Assembly (NCBI RefSeq): GCF_001885735.1
Contig: NZ_JXKG01000011.1
Location: 1 to 64,000, forward strand
Direction: 5' to 3'
Length of the DNA: 64,000 bases
Origin: Enterococcus canintestini
Lineage (GTDB): Bacteria > Bacillota > Bacilli > Lactobacillales > Enterococcaceae
The position numbers were made by a program, and so were the translations under genes. The notes under the pieces were generated by a model. It was given only the letters and a program-made list of their open reading frames with translations, did no database searches and had not been told where the DNA came from. Below, piece after piece: positions 1 to 8,703 of this stretch (position 1 is its first letter; each line of letters starts with the position of its first letter).

Positions 1-87
1 CCAACACAAAATATTATAGAACCGTTTTATTGGCGTAACAGTTTTTTTAATTTCTTTAAATTTCTATTTAAAAGCTATTTATGGATT

Positions 88-116
88 TTGACTGACTTCA
101 ATTTTCTTAATAAAAT
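88..116 (+). promoter_or_regulatory. Probable sigma-A promoter of the zinc-ribbon gene
   Basis: TTGACT at 88-93 and TAAAAT at 111-116 are separated by 17 bases, each one mismatch from consensus. A second -10-like TATAAT lies at 146-151 without a good -35. Either would give a leader of about 75-105 bases before the GTG start at 229. No other gene is visible in bases 1-228. Confidence 0.55.
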
Positions 117-228
117 CCTAACTTCCTATCCTAAGCGGAAACGTTTATAATAGACTAGATAGTTTGGCAGAAATTTTGCCAGCTAATGTGAAATCAAAGT
201 TTTATGCAGAAAGGAAGCAAGAAAAACA

Positions 229-2139
229 GTGATTAACAAATGTCCCCACTGTGGGTTTGAGCCTCTTGATGGTCAAATGGTTTGTCCGCGTTGTGGTGAA
301 GAAATAAAAGAAAATATTGCCGGAAAACTTGCGACGATTAAAGAAAACAATCTTGATAATAATGATTCAGTTAAATGGTCAGACTTTAAAGATGTCTCCA
401 TTGGTTCTGTGATGGAAGAATCACTAAATGAAGCGACAAAAGAAGATGATCTAGCGGATGTCAATCCTATTTTAGCTGACTATATTAAAAAGCATAAAGA
501 TGACTACGAAGAACCTGAAACGCCTAAACTAGGAGATGTTTCTGAAAAAAGTGAAACGACACCTGCAGCATCTTTAGAAACTGAGCAGCCTAAATCATCC
601 CCAGAAATTGTAGCTGGAGAAGAAAATGGCAATAGTGTAGATAATGATGAAAAACTAAGTGAAGAGACTAATCCTGCAAAGTCACAACCTATTGAACCTG
701 AGATAACAGCAGATGAAGAAGAACCTTCAAATGAAACGAAGATAGCAGCACTAAACGACCAAGAGATAATTGATAGCTCTGCAACTAAAAATGAAAGTAT
801 CGAAAATGAAGAAACTGAAGAGCAAGAAGCAATAGATGATTCCGTCGATTCAGCTAGTATAAGTCAAACAAACACACCAGCTGATAAAGTTGATGATGAG
901 ACGGCTAGTGATTCTGAGTCTTTGGTTTCAAATCCAGCTAAGACAGCTAATAGCTCAAAAGAAGAACGTGTATCAGAAATTGGTAATACAACAAAAGCTC
1001 CCCGTAAAAAATGGCCATTTGTGCTCTTGGCAACCGCAATTATCTTAGGTGGTGGCGGCTATGGCTATTATGTTCACGACCAAAACGTTAAAGCGCAAGC
1101 TCGTCAAGAACAACAAAAAATAGAAGCGCAAGAAACTAGTATCAAAGAAAAACTCGCCGATTTTTATACGGATACAAGTCATCAATTTATTAAAGCTGAT
1201 AAAACAAATACACAACTTGAAGACTTAACTAAAGAAGTAAATGAGTTGAAAAAGAAAGCCAATACTGCTGAGACAAAAGGGCAGCTAACGGATTTAGCTA
1301 ATGAAATCAATAGCCTTCAAGAAAAAATGACGATTGTTGCAGCGGTAAATAACTTATTTGAAAGTCCTGTCGTCAATGGTTCACAAGTAAAAACAACGGT
1401 TGCAATTAAAGGAGACGATGTAAACGTTGATCCTTTAACTACAGATGACGAATTTTCTAAAGCCATTAACAACGTTATTAGTGATGCCAAGTCACAATTA
1501 AATGACTTAAATGCCGCTAAAAAGGCAATGGCTGTCATTTATGCCGATGACAAAGTCAAAGACAGCGTATCACGTCAACAATATCAAACGGCTCAAAAAG
1601 CCGTAGCAAAATTATTTGATGGGGCTCAAAAGAAAACTTTAACGGAAAACTTGAAAAAAGTTGATGACACTCTAACGAAAAAAGAAGCTGCCGCAGCAAA
1701 AAAACAACAAGAAGCCCAAGCAGCAGCTGAACAGCAAGCAACAGAACAAGCGGCAAAAGCACAAAGCGAACAACAAAATAATAGTTTGCCGGCAGAAGCC
1801 TCACCTAATATGCATCCAAATAATAATAACGACCCTATTATGGCGACAAATCCGAGCGCTGTGGCAGATACTAGTAATCCAGCTTGGGTTTGGAATGCCG
1901 GAATCAAAGAAAAAGTCATTCAAATATGTATTGATCGAGGCTATATCGTAGCAGGTGGTTATTATTTAGAGCCTGTGACGATTGAAAATGGCGAAGGATA
2001 TTACAATCTATTTGCTACAAATACTAAATCTTCCTTATTAAAAGGAATTTCTGAAAAAGCGTTGCCTTATTACATTGTTACGATTAATTGTAAAACGGGT
2101 TATTTCCGTGGCAATGGCAACGACCATACGATTAGATAA
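229..2139 (+). CDS. Zinc-ribbon, single-pass membrane protein of unknown function
   Basis: The 636-residue product starts with a zinc ribbon (Cys5, Cys8, Cys19, Cys22). A long acidic Glu/Asp/Ser/Thr-rich linker follows to about residue 255, then one membrane segment (about 263-283), a charged coiled-coil-like Lys/Gln/Ala-rich region, and a globular C-terminal domain from about residue 550. The order suggests a cytoplasmic ribbon and an extracellular C-terminal part. The GTG start at 229 follows an AAGGAAG site. Many Lactobacillales carry membrane-anchored zinc-ribbon proteins (the TcaA/YvbJ-like group), some linked to cell-wall stress. That link is family knowledge only; nothing here fixes the role. 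It appears to be transcribed alone. Confidence 0.75.
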   Translation: MINKCPHCGFEPLDGQMVCPRCGEEIKENIAGKLATIKENNLDNNDSVKWSDFKDVSIGSVMEESLNEATKEDDLADVNPILADYIKKHKDDYEEPETPKLGDVSEKSETTPAASLETEQPKSSPEIVAGEENGNSVDNDEKLSEETNPAKSQPIEPEITADEEEPSNETKIAALNDQEIIDSSATKNESIENEETEEQEAIDDSVDSASISQTNTPADKVDDETASDSESLVSNPAKTANSSKEERVSEIGNTTKAPRKKWPFVLLATAIILGGGGYGYYVHDQNVKAQARQEQQKIEAQETSIKEKLADFYTDTSHQFIKADKTNTQLEDLTKEVNELKKKANTAETKGQLTDLANEINSLQEKMTIVAAVNNLFESPVVNGSQVKTTVAIKGDDVNVDPLTTDDEFSKAINNVISDAKSQLNDLNAAKKAMAVIYADDKVKDSVSRQQYQTAQKAVAKLFDGAQKKTLTENLKKVDDTLTKKEAAAAKKQQEAQAAAEQQATEQAAKAQSEQQNNSLPAEASPNMHPNNNNDPIMATNPSAVADTSNPAWVWNAGIKEKVIQICIDRGYIVAGGYYLEPVTIENGEGYYNLFATNTKSSLLKGISEKALPYYIVTINCKTGYFRGNGNDHTIR

Positions 2140-2232
2140 AAGAACGAATTTTATTTATTTTCTGACGATTTCTTGTCAGTCCCTCTTTTTTTCGTTATGA
2201 TTAAAAGCAAACGAAAAGAAGGGGGTATTTTT

Positions 2233-2943
2233 TTGGAAGAAACACAGCGCTATGAAAGTTTCCAAGATGGAATGAAGGCTTGCGTACCAACTATGTTAGG
2301 TTATCTGGGAATTGGTTTTGCCGCAGGCGTCGTGGAAAAAGGGGTTGGCCTTTCGCTGCTTGAAATTTTACTATTATCTTTATTAGTTTATGCTGGTAGT
2401 GGACAATTTATTATTTGTGGCTTATTAGCTATTCATGCACCAATTTCAACTATCATTTTGACCGTCTTTCTGGTCAATTCTCGCCATTTTTTGATGAGTC
2501 TATCTGTTACAAATTATTTTAAACCATATTCTATCTTAAATAATATTGGAATCGGCACGCTTTTAACCGATGAATCTTATGGTGTGCTAACTACAGCCCT
2601 CCAAGAAAAACGCCCTCTAACAACGCATTGGATGCATGGCCTGAATATAGCGGCTTATCTTACTTGGGTGCTAGCAAATATCACGGGTGGTTTATTGGGA
2701 CAATTTATTCCAGATCCGAATCGTTTTGGATTGGATTTTGCTTTAACTGCGATGTTTTTAGGTTTATGTCTGTTTCAAGTTGAATTACCTCTGAAGAAAA
2801 GAACAACGCAAACGTTACAAGTTTTAATGAGTGTCTGTATTACTTTAATTGTATTTATGCGTTTTACTTCTGCTGAAATTGCAGTAATTGTGGCGACTTT
2901 AATTGGTTGCTTAGTTGGGACGGTGACGCATGATGATCAGTAG
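2233..2943 (+). CDS. azlC: AzlC-type branched-chain amino acid exporter, large subunit
   Basis: The 236-residue, highly hydrophobic protein has the AzlC pattern: an N-terminal GMKACVPTMLGYLGIGFAAG segment followed by several membrane helices. AzlC and the small AzlD together export branched-chain amino acids and analogues such as azaleucine. I chose TTG at 2233 because GAAGGGGG lies 8 bases upstream. An in-frame TTG at 2173 and ATG at 2197 would give longer products but lack a site. The 3' end overlaps azlD by 14 bases, so the two are translationally linked. A branched-chain biosynthesis operon lies 19 kb away, but no shared regulatory site is evident. Confidence 0.85.
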   Translation: MEETQRYESFQDGMKACVPTMLGYLGIGFAAGVVEKGVGLSLLEILLLSLLVYAGSGQFIICGLLAIHAPISTIILTVFLVNSRHFLMSLSVTNYFKPYSILNNIGIGTLLTDESYGVLTTALQEKRPLTTHWMHGLNIAAYLTWVLANITGGLLGQFIPDPNRFGLDFALTAMFLGLCLFQVELPLKKRTTQTLQVLMSVCITLIVFMRFTSAEIAVIVATLIGCLVGTVTHDDQ

Positions 2944-3256
2944 TAATATACTTATTCTCATTTTAGGCTGTAGTATTGTCACCTGGATTCCCCGTATTTT
3001 ACCTTTTCTTTTCGCCAAAAAATTAATATTTCCCCCAAAAGCGGAAATATTTTTGTCTTATTTACCCCTTTGTATTTTATTTGCGCTGTTAATTCAGAGC
3101 CTGCTTCATTTTAGAGCAGGAAATTGGCCGACAATTAAAGGTGCAGAAGTACTTGCCAGCATCCCTGCTTTAATGGTAGGTTACTATACGAAGGACTTGA
3201 TGAAAATTGTAGTTGTCGGAATAATCGCAATTGCTTTAATCCGTCTTGTTATATAG
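2930..3256 (+). CDS. azlD: AzlD-type branched-chain amino acid exporter, small subunit
   Basis: This 108-residue, four-helix hydrophobic protein matches the size and pattern of AzlD, the partner of AzlC. The motif TWIPRILPF near the N-terminus is typical of the family. Its ATG lies inside the end of azlC; a second ATG follows directly at 2933. No separate promoter is visible, so it is read from the azlC transcript. Being immediately downstream of an AzlC homologue makes the call firm; the exact substrate is not shown by sequence. Confidence 0.85.
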   Translation: MMISSNILILILGCSIVTWIPRILPFLFAKKLIFPPKAEIFLSYLPLCILFALLIQSLLHFRAGNWPTIKGAEVLASIPALMVGYYTKDLMKIVVVGIIAIALIRLVI

Positions 3257-3287
3257 TTTAGCGCAAAGCGCAACAAGGAGAAAAAAT

Positions 3288-4157
3288 ATGAATGATTTAT
3301 TAGCTACTATTATTACTGGTATGGTCATAGATGAAAATGACACAGCCTATTTTATCCAAAAAAACGGCGTTACCTTTCGCTTGCCAAAAGGTGAAGGTGA
3401 ACATCAATTAGGTGAAAGCGTCACAGGATTTGCTTATCAAAACCAACGCCATGAAAATGCCCTCACCACTGAAATCCCCAAAAGTCGGCAAGGACATTAC
3501 GCTTTTGCGACAGTTATAGCCTCAAGACGAGATTTGGGCGTTTTTGTTGATATTGGCTTACCAGATAAAGAAATCGCCGTTTCACTTGATGAATTGCCTA
3601 CTTTAACAGAATTATGGCCGAAAAAAGGGGATCGACTATTGGTTGCTTTACGGGTCGATCAAAAAGGACGTATTTGGGGCACTTTAGCAGAGGAAAAAGT
3701 TTTTCGTTCCATGAGCAAAAAAGGAAAAGAAGAACAAAAAAATCAAAATATTACCGGTACTGTTTTTCGCTTAAAAATTGCCGGAACTTATATTTTAACC
3801 GAAGATTTCTATCTGGGCTTCATCCATCCTAGCGAACGTTATCAAGAACCGCGTCTAGGAGAGGTAGTTTCAGGGCGTGTAATTGGGGTTCGTCCAGATG
3901 GTGTTTTAAATGTATCTCTTAAACCTAGAGCGTATGAAGCGATTAGTGACGATGCTGAAATGCTTTTAGCGTATTTACGCCGAGCAAAAGAAAATAAAAT
4001 GCCATACACCGATAAATCGGATCCTGAAGCAATTAAGGAAATGTTTGGTATTAGTAAAGGCCAATTTAAACGGGCAATGGGAAATCTCTTAAAAGCAAAA
4101 TTAGTTGAGCAAAAAGACGGTTTTACTTATCTAATTGAGAAAACAGACCTTGTATAA
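3288..4157 (+). CDS. cvfB: CvfB family S1-domain RNA-binding protein
   Basis: The 289-residue protein has tandem S1-like folds, including the segments GVFVDIGLPDKEIAVSLDEL and LGEVVSGRVIGVRPDGVLNV, and a C-terminal winged-helix-like region with SKGQFKRAMGNLLKAKLVEQ. This is the architecture of CvfB (YitL), which in staphylococci affects virulence gene expression through RNA binding. The ATG at 3288 is preceded by AAGGAG at a good distance; an upstream in-frame TTG at 3246 has no site. It begins 32 bases after azlD and may be read through from it. No clear terminator follows; 89 bases separate it from fur. Confidence 0.85.
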   Translation: MNDLLATIITGMVIDENDTAYFIQKNGVTFRLPKGEGEHQLGESVTGFAYQNQRHENALTTEIPKSRQGHYAFATVIASRRDLGVFVDIGLPDKEIAVSLDELPTLTELWPKKGDRLLVALRVDQKGRIWGTLAEEKVFRSMSKKGKEEQKNQNITGTVFRLKIAGTYILTEDFYLGFIHPSERYQEPRLGEVVSGRVIGVRPDGVLNVSLKPRAYEAISDDAEMLLAYLRRAKENKMPYTDKSDPEAIKEMFGISKGQFKRAMGNLLKAKLVEQKDGFTYLIEKTDLV

Positions 4158-4212
4158 TTCTTGCTTTTTCCTTATAATAAGTATAATCTAAGCTTTATAG
4201 TAAAACGTTAGT

Positions 4213-4227
4213 TTATAATTATTATAA
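4213..4227 (+). promoter_or_regulatory. PerR-type operator upstream of fur
   Basis: TTATAATTATTATAA is an exact match to the 7-1-7 PerR box (TTATAATnATTATAA). It ends 19 bases before the fur start and contains a -10-like TATAAT. A Fur box would have G and C at the second and fourteenth positions. Further -10-like TATAAT elements are at 4173-4178 and 4182-4187, so the exact start site is unclear. Confidence 0.7.
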
Positions 4228-4246
4228 AAAAGGTTGCGGAGGATAC

Positions 4247-4693
4247 ATGGATACTATAACTACAATGAAAAAAGTGAAACAACAACTTCACGAAGCCGGA
4301 TTCAAATTAACTCCGCAGCGGGAAGCGACATTATTGGTTTTATTGGAAAATGAAAAAGACCATCTTTCCGCCGAAGAAGTTTTCTTTTTTGTAAAGCGAA
4401 AAAGTCCGGAAATCGGTTTAGCGACAGTCTATCGGACGTTAGAAATTTTAACTGAATTGCATGTAGTAGATAAAGTGAATTTTAATGATGGTGTGTCTCG
4501 TTATGATCTCCGCAAAGAAGGCGCACAACATTTTCATCATCATTTGTTATGTATTGAATGTGGTAATATCGAAGAAATTGAAGAAGACTTATTAGGCGAT
4601 GTAGAAGAAATTGTTGAAAGTAAATATCATTTTATCGTGAAAGATCATCGCTTGACTTTTCATGGAATATGTCAGAATTGTCAAAAAAAATGA
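4247..4693 (+). CDS. fur: Ferric uptake regulator Fur
   Basis: The 148-residue protein is a Fur-superfamily repressor. It has an N-terminal winged helix with the recognition segment GLATVYRTLEIL, the His-rich metal site HFHHHLLCIECG, and a second CQNC pair. Fur, PerR and Zur are hard to separate by eye. I choose Fur because the gene lies directly before xerD, as in B. subtilis, and because Fur-type boxes control a siderophore locus at 38 kb in this window. Metal-bound Fur represses iron uptake genes. GGAGG lies about 6 bases before the ATG. A strong terminator follows, so the gene is monocistronic. Confidence 0.85.
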   Translation: MDTITTMKKVKQQLHEAGFKLTPQREATLLVLLENEKDHLSAEEVFFFVKRKSPEIGLATVYRTLEILTELHVVDKVNFNDGVSRYDLRKEGAQHFHHHLLCIECGNIEEIEEDLLGDVEEIVESKYHFIVKDHRLTFHGICQNCQKK

Positions 4694-4740
4694 AGTTATG
4701 CCAGAGTCCGACATTGGCTTTGGCGTAGCTTATTTTTTTT
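4694..4740 (+). terminator. Intrinsic terminator of fur
   Basis: The arms 4694-4708 and 4716-4730 form a 15-bp stem including GU pairs with a 7-base loop, followed by a T-rich tract at 4731-4740. Confidence 0.85.
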
Positions 4741-4804
4741 CTGTTATAAACGGTTACGATTTGGTATGATAATAGAGATGTTATAAAAGAGGATATGGTG
4801 GAAG

Positions 4805-5695
4805 ATGCAAGAACAAATTACCGATTATTTACATTATTTAACGATTGAACGGGGATTATCTGAAAATACAAAAAAAAGTTATCAACGTGATCTTTTACAA
4901 TATTTGGCTTTTTTGGAGCAATCAAAAATTACTGCTTGGCAAGAGGTCGATCGTTTTACAGTGGTTAGTTTCTTGCAGACACTAAAAGAAGATAATCGCT
5001 CTAATGCCACAATTGCGCGTATGATTACTAGTCTACGCCGCTTCCATCAATTTTTACGTCAAGAACGTTATACAGATCATGATCCAATGCAGCATATTGA
5101 TTCACCGAAAAAGCAACAAAAACTGCCAGATACATTAAGCTTAAACGAAGTAGAGCAACTGCTACAAACACCAGATACTAAACAGACACTAGGTTTACGC
5201 GATCGCGCTATTTTAGAAGTGATGTATGCAACAGGGCTGCGGGTAAGTGAATTAGTTAATTTAAAATTGAACGATCTCCATTTAGAAATGGGGCTTTTAC
5301 AGACTTTGGGTAAAGGGGACAAAGAACGCATTGTTCCTTTAGGCGATATTGCGATTAAATGGGTTCAACGCTATCTTTCAGAAGCAAGACCCTATTTAAC
5401 ACGAAAAAACCCAGAAGAGGCCTATCTTTTTGTTAATAATCATGGTACTAAACTTAGTCGGCAAGGAATCTGGAAAAATCTGAAACGAATCGTACAAATG
5501 GCTGGAATTTATAAAACCGTGACACCTCATACATTACGGCACAGCTTTGCTACGCATTTATTGGAAAATGGGGCCGATCTAAGGACGGTACAAGAACTAT
5601 TGGGGCACGCCGATATTTCGACCACCCAAATTTATACCCACATTACGAAAAAACGCATGACGGATGTTTACAAACAATATTTTCCCCGTGCATAG
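4805..5695 (+). CDS. xerD: Tyrosine recombinase XerD
   Basis: The 296-residue protein has the full length of XerC/XerD. An N-terminal SAM-like core-binding domain (about 1-85) is followed by the catalytic domain with Arg146 in ATGLRVSEL, the Lys of GKGDKERIVPL, HTLRHSFATHLL, LGHADISTT and the nucleophilic Tyr in QIYTH. XerD and XerC resolve chromosome dimers at dif near the terminus. I favour XerD over XerC because of its place between fur and scpA. A -10-like element TATGAT with an upstream TG is at 4765-4770. The stop codon is 14 bases before scpA, suggesting an operon with chromosome segregation genes. Confidence 0.9.
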   Translation: MQEQITDYLHYLTIERGLSENTKKSYQRDLLQYLAFLEQSKITAWQEVDRFTVVSFLQTLKEDNRSNATIARMITSLRRFHQFLRQERYTDHDPMQHIDSPKKQQKLPDTLSLNEVEQLLQTPDTKQTLGLRDRAILEVMYATGLRVSELVNLKLNDLHLEMGLLQTLGKGDKERIVPLGDIAIKWVQRYLSEARPYLTRKNPEEAYLFVNNHGTKLSRQGIWKNLKRIVQMAGIYKTVTPHTLRHSFATHLLENGADLRTVQELLGHADISTTQIYTHITKKRMTDVYKQYFPRA

Positions 5696-5709
5696 AAGTT
5701 GGTGAACTT

Positions 5710-6462
5710 ATGAGTGAGATTAATGTCAAGTTGGCTGTTTTTGAAGGGCCGCTAGATTTATTGCTTCATTTAATTCAAAAATTAGAAATCGACATTTACG
5801 ATATACCAATTGCCGCAATTACCGAACAATATATGCAATATATTCATGCTATGCAAACACTAGAACTTGAAGTTGCGGGGGATTATTTAGTGATGGCTGC
5901 AACTTTGATGGCAATAAAGTCAAAAATGCTTTTACCAAAGCAAGAGCTTGTGGCCCAAGAAGACGTCTATGAAGAAGACCCACGTGAAGTTTTAGTTAGT
6001 CAATTATTGGAGTATCGCAAGTTTAAGTATGCTGCTGAAGTGCTATCAGATAAGGCAAAAGAGCGTGGCGATTACTTTACTAAAGAACCAATGGATGTAG
6101 ACGACTATAAAGAAGATAATCCATTATTACCAGCCAATCAGTTTAATACAATTGATCTATTTCTAGCATTTCATAATATGCTAGAAAAAAAGAAAAAAAG
6201 ACAAGTAATTGAAACAACTATTACTTCAGATGAAGCAACGATTGAAGACAAGATGACTGCTATTAAACGAAGCTTAGCGAATTTAAAACCTAGTGAAGGA
6301 AAAAGCTTAACTGACTTTTTACAAAGCTATACTAAAAGTGAAGTCGTAACGACTTTTTTGGCCGTATTAGAATTAATGAAGACTGGTAGTGTAACAATTA
6401 GTCAGACGGAAAATTATGGGGAAATTACCCTATTTGCAACAGGAGAAAAAGATGAAAATTAG
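5710..6462 (+). CDS. scpA: Segregation and condensation protein ScpA
   Basis: The 250-residue product begins with the typical kleisin segment VKLAVFEGPLDLLLHLIQKL and carries the IDIYDIPIAAITEQY motif. It ends in a winged helix that would bind the SMC head. ScpA, ScpB and SMC form the bacterial condensin that organises and helps segregate the chromosome. The gene starts 14 bases after xerD with GGTGAACTT before the ATG, and overlaps scpB by 11 bases. Its size is normal for the family. Confidence 0.95.
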   Translation: MSEINVKLAVFEGPLDLLLHLIQKLEIDIYDIPIAAITEQYMQYIHAMQTLELEVAGDYLVMAATLMAIKSKMLLPKQELVAQEDVYEEDPREVLVSQLLEYRKFKYAAEVLSDKAKERGDYFTKEPMDVDDYKEDNPLLPANQFNTIDLFLAFHNMLEKKKKRQVIETTITSDEATIEDKMTAIKRSLANLKPSEGKSLTDFLQSYTKSEVVTTFLAVLELMKTGSVTISQTENYGEITLFATGEKDEN

Positions 6463-7036
6463 TGAATTAGAAGCTATATTATTCGTAGTTGGCGACGAAG
6501 GAATTGGCTTAGAAGAATTAAGCTATTTATTAAATACGAAAACTGCGCAAACTTATGAAATGATTCAAATTTTACAAAAGCGTTATTACGAGGACAGTGA
6601 TTCTGCGCTCCATATTTTAGAAGTAGGGAACCATTTCGTCTTAACAACTAAAAAAGAATTTGCTCCTTTACTAAAAAAATATGCCCAATCACCACTTTCA
6701 AATAGTCTTTCGCAAGCCGCCTTAGAAACTTTGGCAATTATTGCATACAAACAACCACTGACTAGAATGGAAGTCGATGAGATTCGTGGCGTGCAATCGA
6801 GTGGATCGGTGCAAAAATTAGTTGCAAGACAATTAATTGAGGAAAAAGGTCGTGTTGATGGTCCTGGCCGGGCTATCTTATATGGTACAACTGATTATTT
6901 TATGGATTATTTTGGGCTAAAATCTTTAGCCGAACTACCCGATATTGAAGCAATGGAAAATGAGTTAACAGAAGATGTCCCAATGGATTTATTTTTTGAC
7001 CGTTTCAATGAAACAGAAAATGGAGGACAAGAATAA
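6452..7036 (+). CDS. scpB: Segregation and condensation protein ScpB
   Basis: The 194-residue protein has the two winged-helix domains of ScpB, seen in ISELEAILFVVGDEGI and the conserved LAIIAYKQPLTRMEVDEIRG segment. It binds ScpA in the condensin complex. I chose ATG 6452, which has AGGAG close upstream; the longer frame from 6416 lies entirely inside scpA. The stop codon shares one base with the rluB start (TAATG), which indicates coupled translation. Confidence 0.95.
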   Translation: MKISELEAILFVVGDEGIGLEELSYLLNTKTAQTYEMIQILQKRYYEDSDSALHILEVGNHFVLTTKKEFAPLLKKYAQSPLSNSLSQAALETLAIIAYKQPLTRMEVDEIRGVQSSGSVQKLVARQLIEEKGRVDGPGRAILYGTTDYFMDYFGLKSLAELPDIEAMENELTEDVPMDLFFDRFNETENGGQE

Positions 7037-7755
7037 TGGAAAGATTACAAAAAGTTATCGCACATGCAGGAATTGCTTCGCGTCGTAAAGCTGAAACTTT
7101 AATTAGTGAAGGTCGCGTCAAAGTTAATGGGACAACCGTGACAGAATTAGGGGTTAAAGTGAGCACTAAAGATCAAATTGAAGTTGATAATGTTCCAATT
7201 AATCAAGAAGAACCCGTTTATTTCATGTTTTATAAACCTCGGGGTGTTATTTCTGCTGTTAGTGATGACAAGGGCCGTAAAGTTGTCACAGATTTCTTTA
7301 GCGGAACCACAGAACGAATTTATCCGGTTGGTCGTTTGGACTACGATACTTCTGGTTTGTTGTTGTTAACCAATGACGGTGCATTTGCCCAAAAGTTAAC
7401 TCATCCCAAACATGAAGTGGATAAAGTGTATGTCGCAAAAGTCAAAGGAATTCCAGAAAAGCAGCAGTTACGTCCATTAAGTCGAGGCTTGCGTTTTGAA
7501 GGAGTAAAGTATGGCCCAGCCCATTATGATGTTTTATCAACGGATACTAAAGCACAAACTGCAATTATTCAGTTGACAATTCATGAAGGCAAAAATCATC
7601 AAGTTAAAAAAATGTTGCAAGCAGTTGGCTTACCTGTTCAAAAACTAAAACGGGAAAAATACGGAAATTTAACATTAGATAATTTACGTCCAGGCGAATA
7701 TCGTCCACTACACAAAAAAGAAGTTAGTCAGCTTTTAAATTTAGCTAAGAATTAA
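7036..7755 (+). CDS. rluB: 23S rRNA pseudouridine synthase RluB
   Basis: This 239-residue enzyme has an N-terminal S4 RNA-binding domain (ERLQKVIAHAGIASRRKAE) and the RsuA/RluB catalytic core with the Asp-containing motif GRLDYDTSGLLLLTNDG. RluB converts a uridine of 23S rRNA to pseudouridine. The neighbours xerD-scpA-scpB-rluB form the standard Firmicute cluster. The paralogues RsuA and RluF share this core, but the place after scpB supports RluB. Its start overlaps the scpB stop. An FMN-riboswitch transcript begins just after it. Confidence 0.92.
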   Translation: MERLQKVIAHAGIASRRKAETLISEGRVKVNGTTVTELGVKVSTKDQIEVDNVPINQEEPVYFMFYKPRGVISAVSDDKGRKVVTDFFSGTTERIYPVGRLDYDTSGLLLLTNDGAFAQKLTHPKHEVDKVYVAKVKGIPEKQQLRPLSRGLRFEGVKYGPAHYDVLSTDTKAQTAIIQLTIHEGKNHQVKKMLQAVGLPVQKLKREKYGNLTLDNLRPGEYRPLHKKEVSQLLNLAKN

Positions 7756-7758
7756 TAC

Positions 7759-7786
7759 TTGTAATTTTTTTTGTTTCTTATATAAT
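7759..7786 (+). promoter_or_regulatory. Promoter of the FMN riboswitch-ribU transcript
   Basis: TTGTAA at 7759-7764 and TATAAT at 7781-7786 are separated by 16 bases. Transcription would start near 7793, just before the riboswitch. Confidence 0.65.
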
Positions 7787-7809
7787 GTAAGTGTAATTAA
7801 ATAAAAGGT

Positions 7810-7928
7810 TCGTCTTCAGGGGCAGGGTGTAATTCCCGACCGGTGGTTATAGTCCACGAGCCGCATTAATATGCGGTTGAATCGGTGCAAATCCGATACC
7901 GACAGTATAGTCTGGATAAAGAAGATAG
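7810..7928 (+). ncRNA. FMN riboswitch (RFN element)
   Basis: The conserved RFN segments appear in order: TTCAGGGGCAGGGTG, AATTCCCGACCGGTGGT, AGTCCACGAG, the variable stem around GCATTAATATGC, then CCGACAGTATAGTCTGGAT and AAGAAGATA. The element binds flavin mononucleotide and would turn off ribU when flavin is plentiful. The terminator at 7963-7998 is the likely expression platform. This explains the 306 bases between rluB and ribU. Confidence 0.95.
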
Positions 7929-7962
7929 GGCTTATTTGAAGTAACCTATTTCAGATAACTCT

Positions 7963-7998
7963 AACTCTATTTTCCCTGCATGGAAAATAGAGTTTTTT
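7963..7998 (+). terminator. Riboswitch-controlled terminator
   Basis: A perfect 13-bp stem (7963-7975 with 7982-7994) with a 6-base loop runs into a T stretch. It sits between the RFN aptamer and the ribU start, as expected for transcriptional control. Confidence 0.9.
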
Positions 7999-8061
7999 AT
8001 ATGAAAAAGATTATTTCAAAAAGGTTCGATTGAAGATGGGTCCTTAATTAGGAGGATTTCA

Positions 8062-8655
8062 ATGAAGAACACAAAGGTACAAAAAATGGTGGCTGTCGCA
8101 TTGTTTGCGGCAATGGGTGTTATTTTGCAGTATGTGGCGTTTCCGGTTATACCAGCTTTTTCATTTATGAAAGTTGATTTCAGTGATATACCGGTGATGC
8201 TAAGCATGTTTTTATTTGGGCCAATGGCAGGGATTGCAACAGCATTTATTCGCTCTTTACTACATCTATTAACAACTGGATTAGAGTTAAGTAATCTGGT
8301 AGGGGATGTGGCAAGCTTTTTTGCTAGTTCACTTTTTACATTGCCAATGTATTATTTCTTTAAAGGAAAAAATAAAATTGGCAACAAAGTTTTAGGTGTT
8401 ACTAGTGGAATTTTAGCTATGACAATTTTTATGAGTATTGCAAATTATTTTGTCATTACACCTGTCTATTTAAGTGTATTAGGCTTAACGGCTGATAAAA
8501 TGTTAGGTGTTTCATTAGCCCAATATATTGCAATTGGAGTTGTTCCCTTTAACTTATTAAAAGGAGCAATTGTCAGTGCTGCTTTTCTAGTTATTTACAC
8601 CAAGCTACTTCCTTTTTTAGAACAAAAACGACGTAAACAACAACATTGCGGGTAA
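8062..8655 (+). CDS. ribU: Riboflavin ECF transporter substrate-binding subunit RibU
   Basis: The 197-residue membrane protein has about six helices and the ECF S-component start MVAVALFAAMGVILQY, matching RibU. It binds riboflavin and works with the shared EcfA-EcfA'-EcfT energising module, which is not in this window. The FMN riboswitch directly upstream confirms the substrate. AGGAGG precedes the ATG. A terminator follows, so the gene is alone on its transcript. No riboflavin synthesis genes are seen here. Confidence 0.95.
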   Translation: MKNTKVQKMVAVALFAAMGVILQYVAFPVIPAFSFMKVDFSDIPVMLSMFLFGPMAGIATAFIRSLLHLLTTGLELSNLVGDVASFFASSLFTLPMYYFFKGKNKIGNKVLGVTSGILAMTIFMSIANYFVITPVYLSVLGLTADKMLGVSLAQYIAIGVVPFNLLKGAIVSAAFLVIYTKLLPFLEQKRRKQQHCG

Positions 8656-8668
8656 AAAAAGATTTCTT

Positions 8669-8703
8669 AAGGCTGTGACCAAAGAGTGGTCACAGCCTTT
8701 TTC
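8669..8703 (+). terminator. Terminator of ribU
   Basis: A 13-bp stem, 8669-8681 with 8687-8699, has a 5-base loop and is followed by T residues. Confidence 0.9.

Noticed and set aside
1556-1919. Minus-strand hydrophobic frames inside the zinc-ribbon gene
   Set aside because: They mirror the Gln/Ala-rich coding stretch of the plus strand and have no start signals.
2162-2190. Terminator after the zinc-ribbon gene (CTGAC/GTCAG then T-rich)
   Set aside because: The stem is only five base pairs; it may reduce read-through but I do not list it as a firm terminator.
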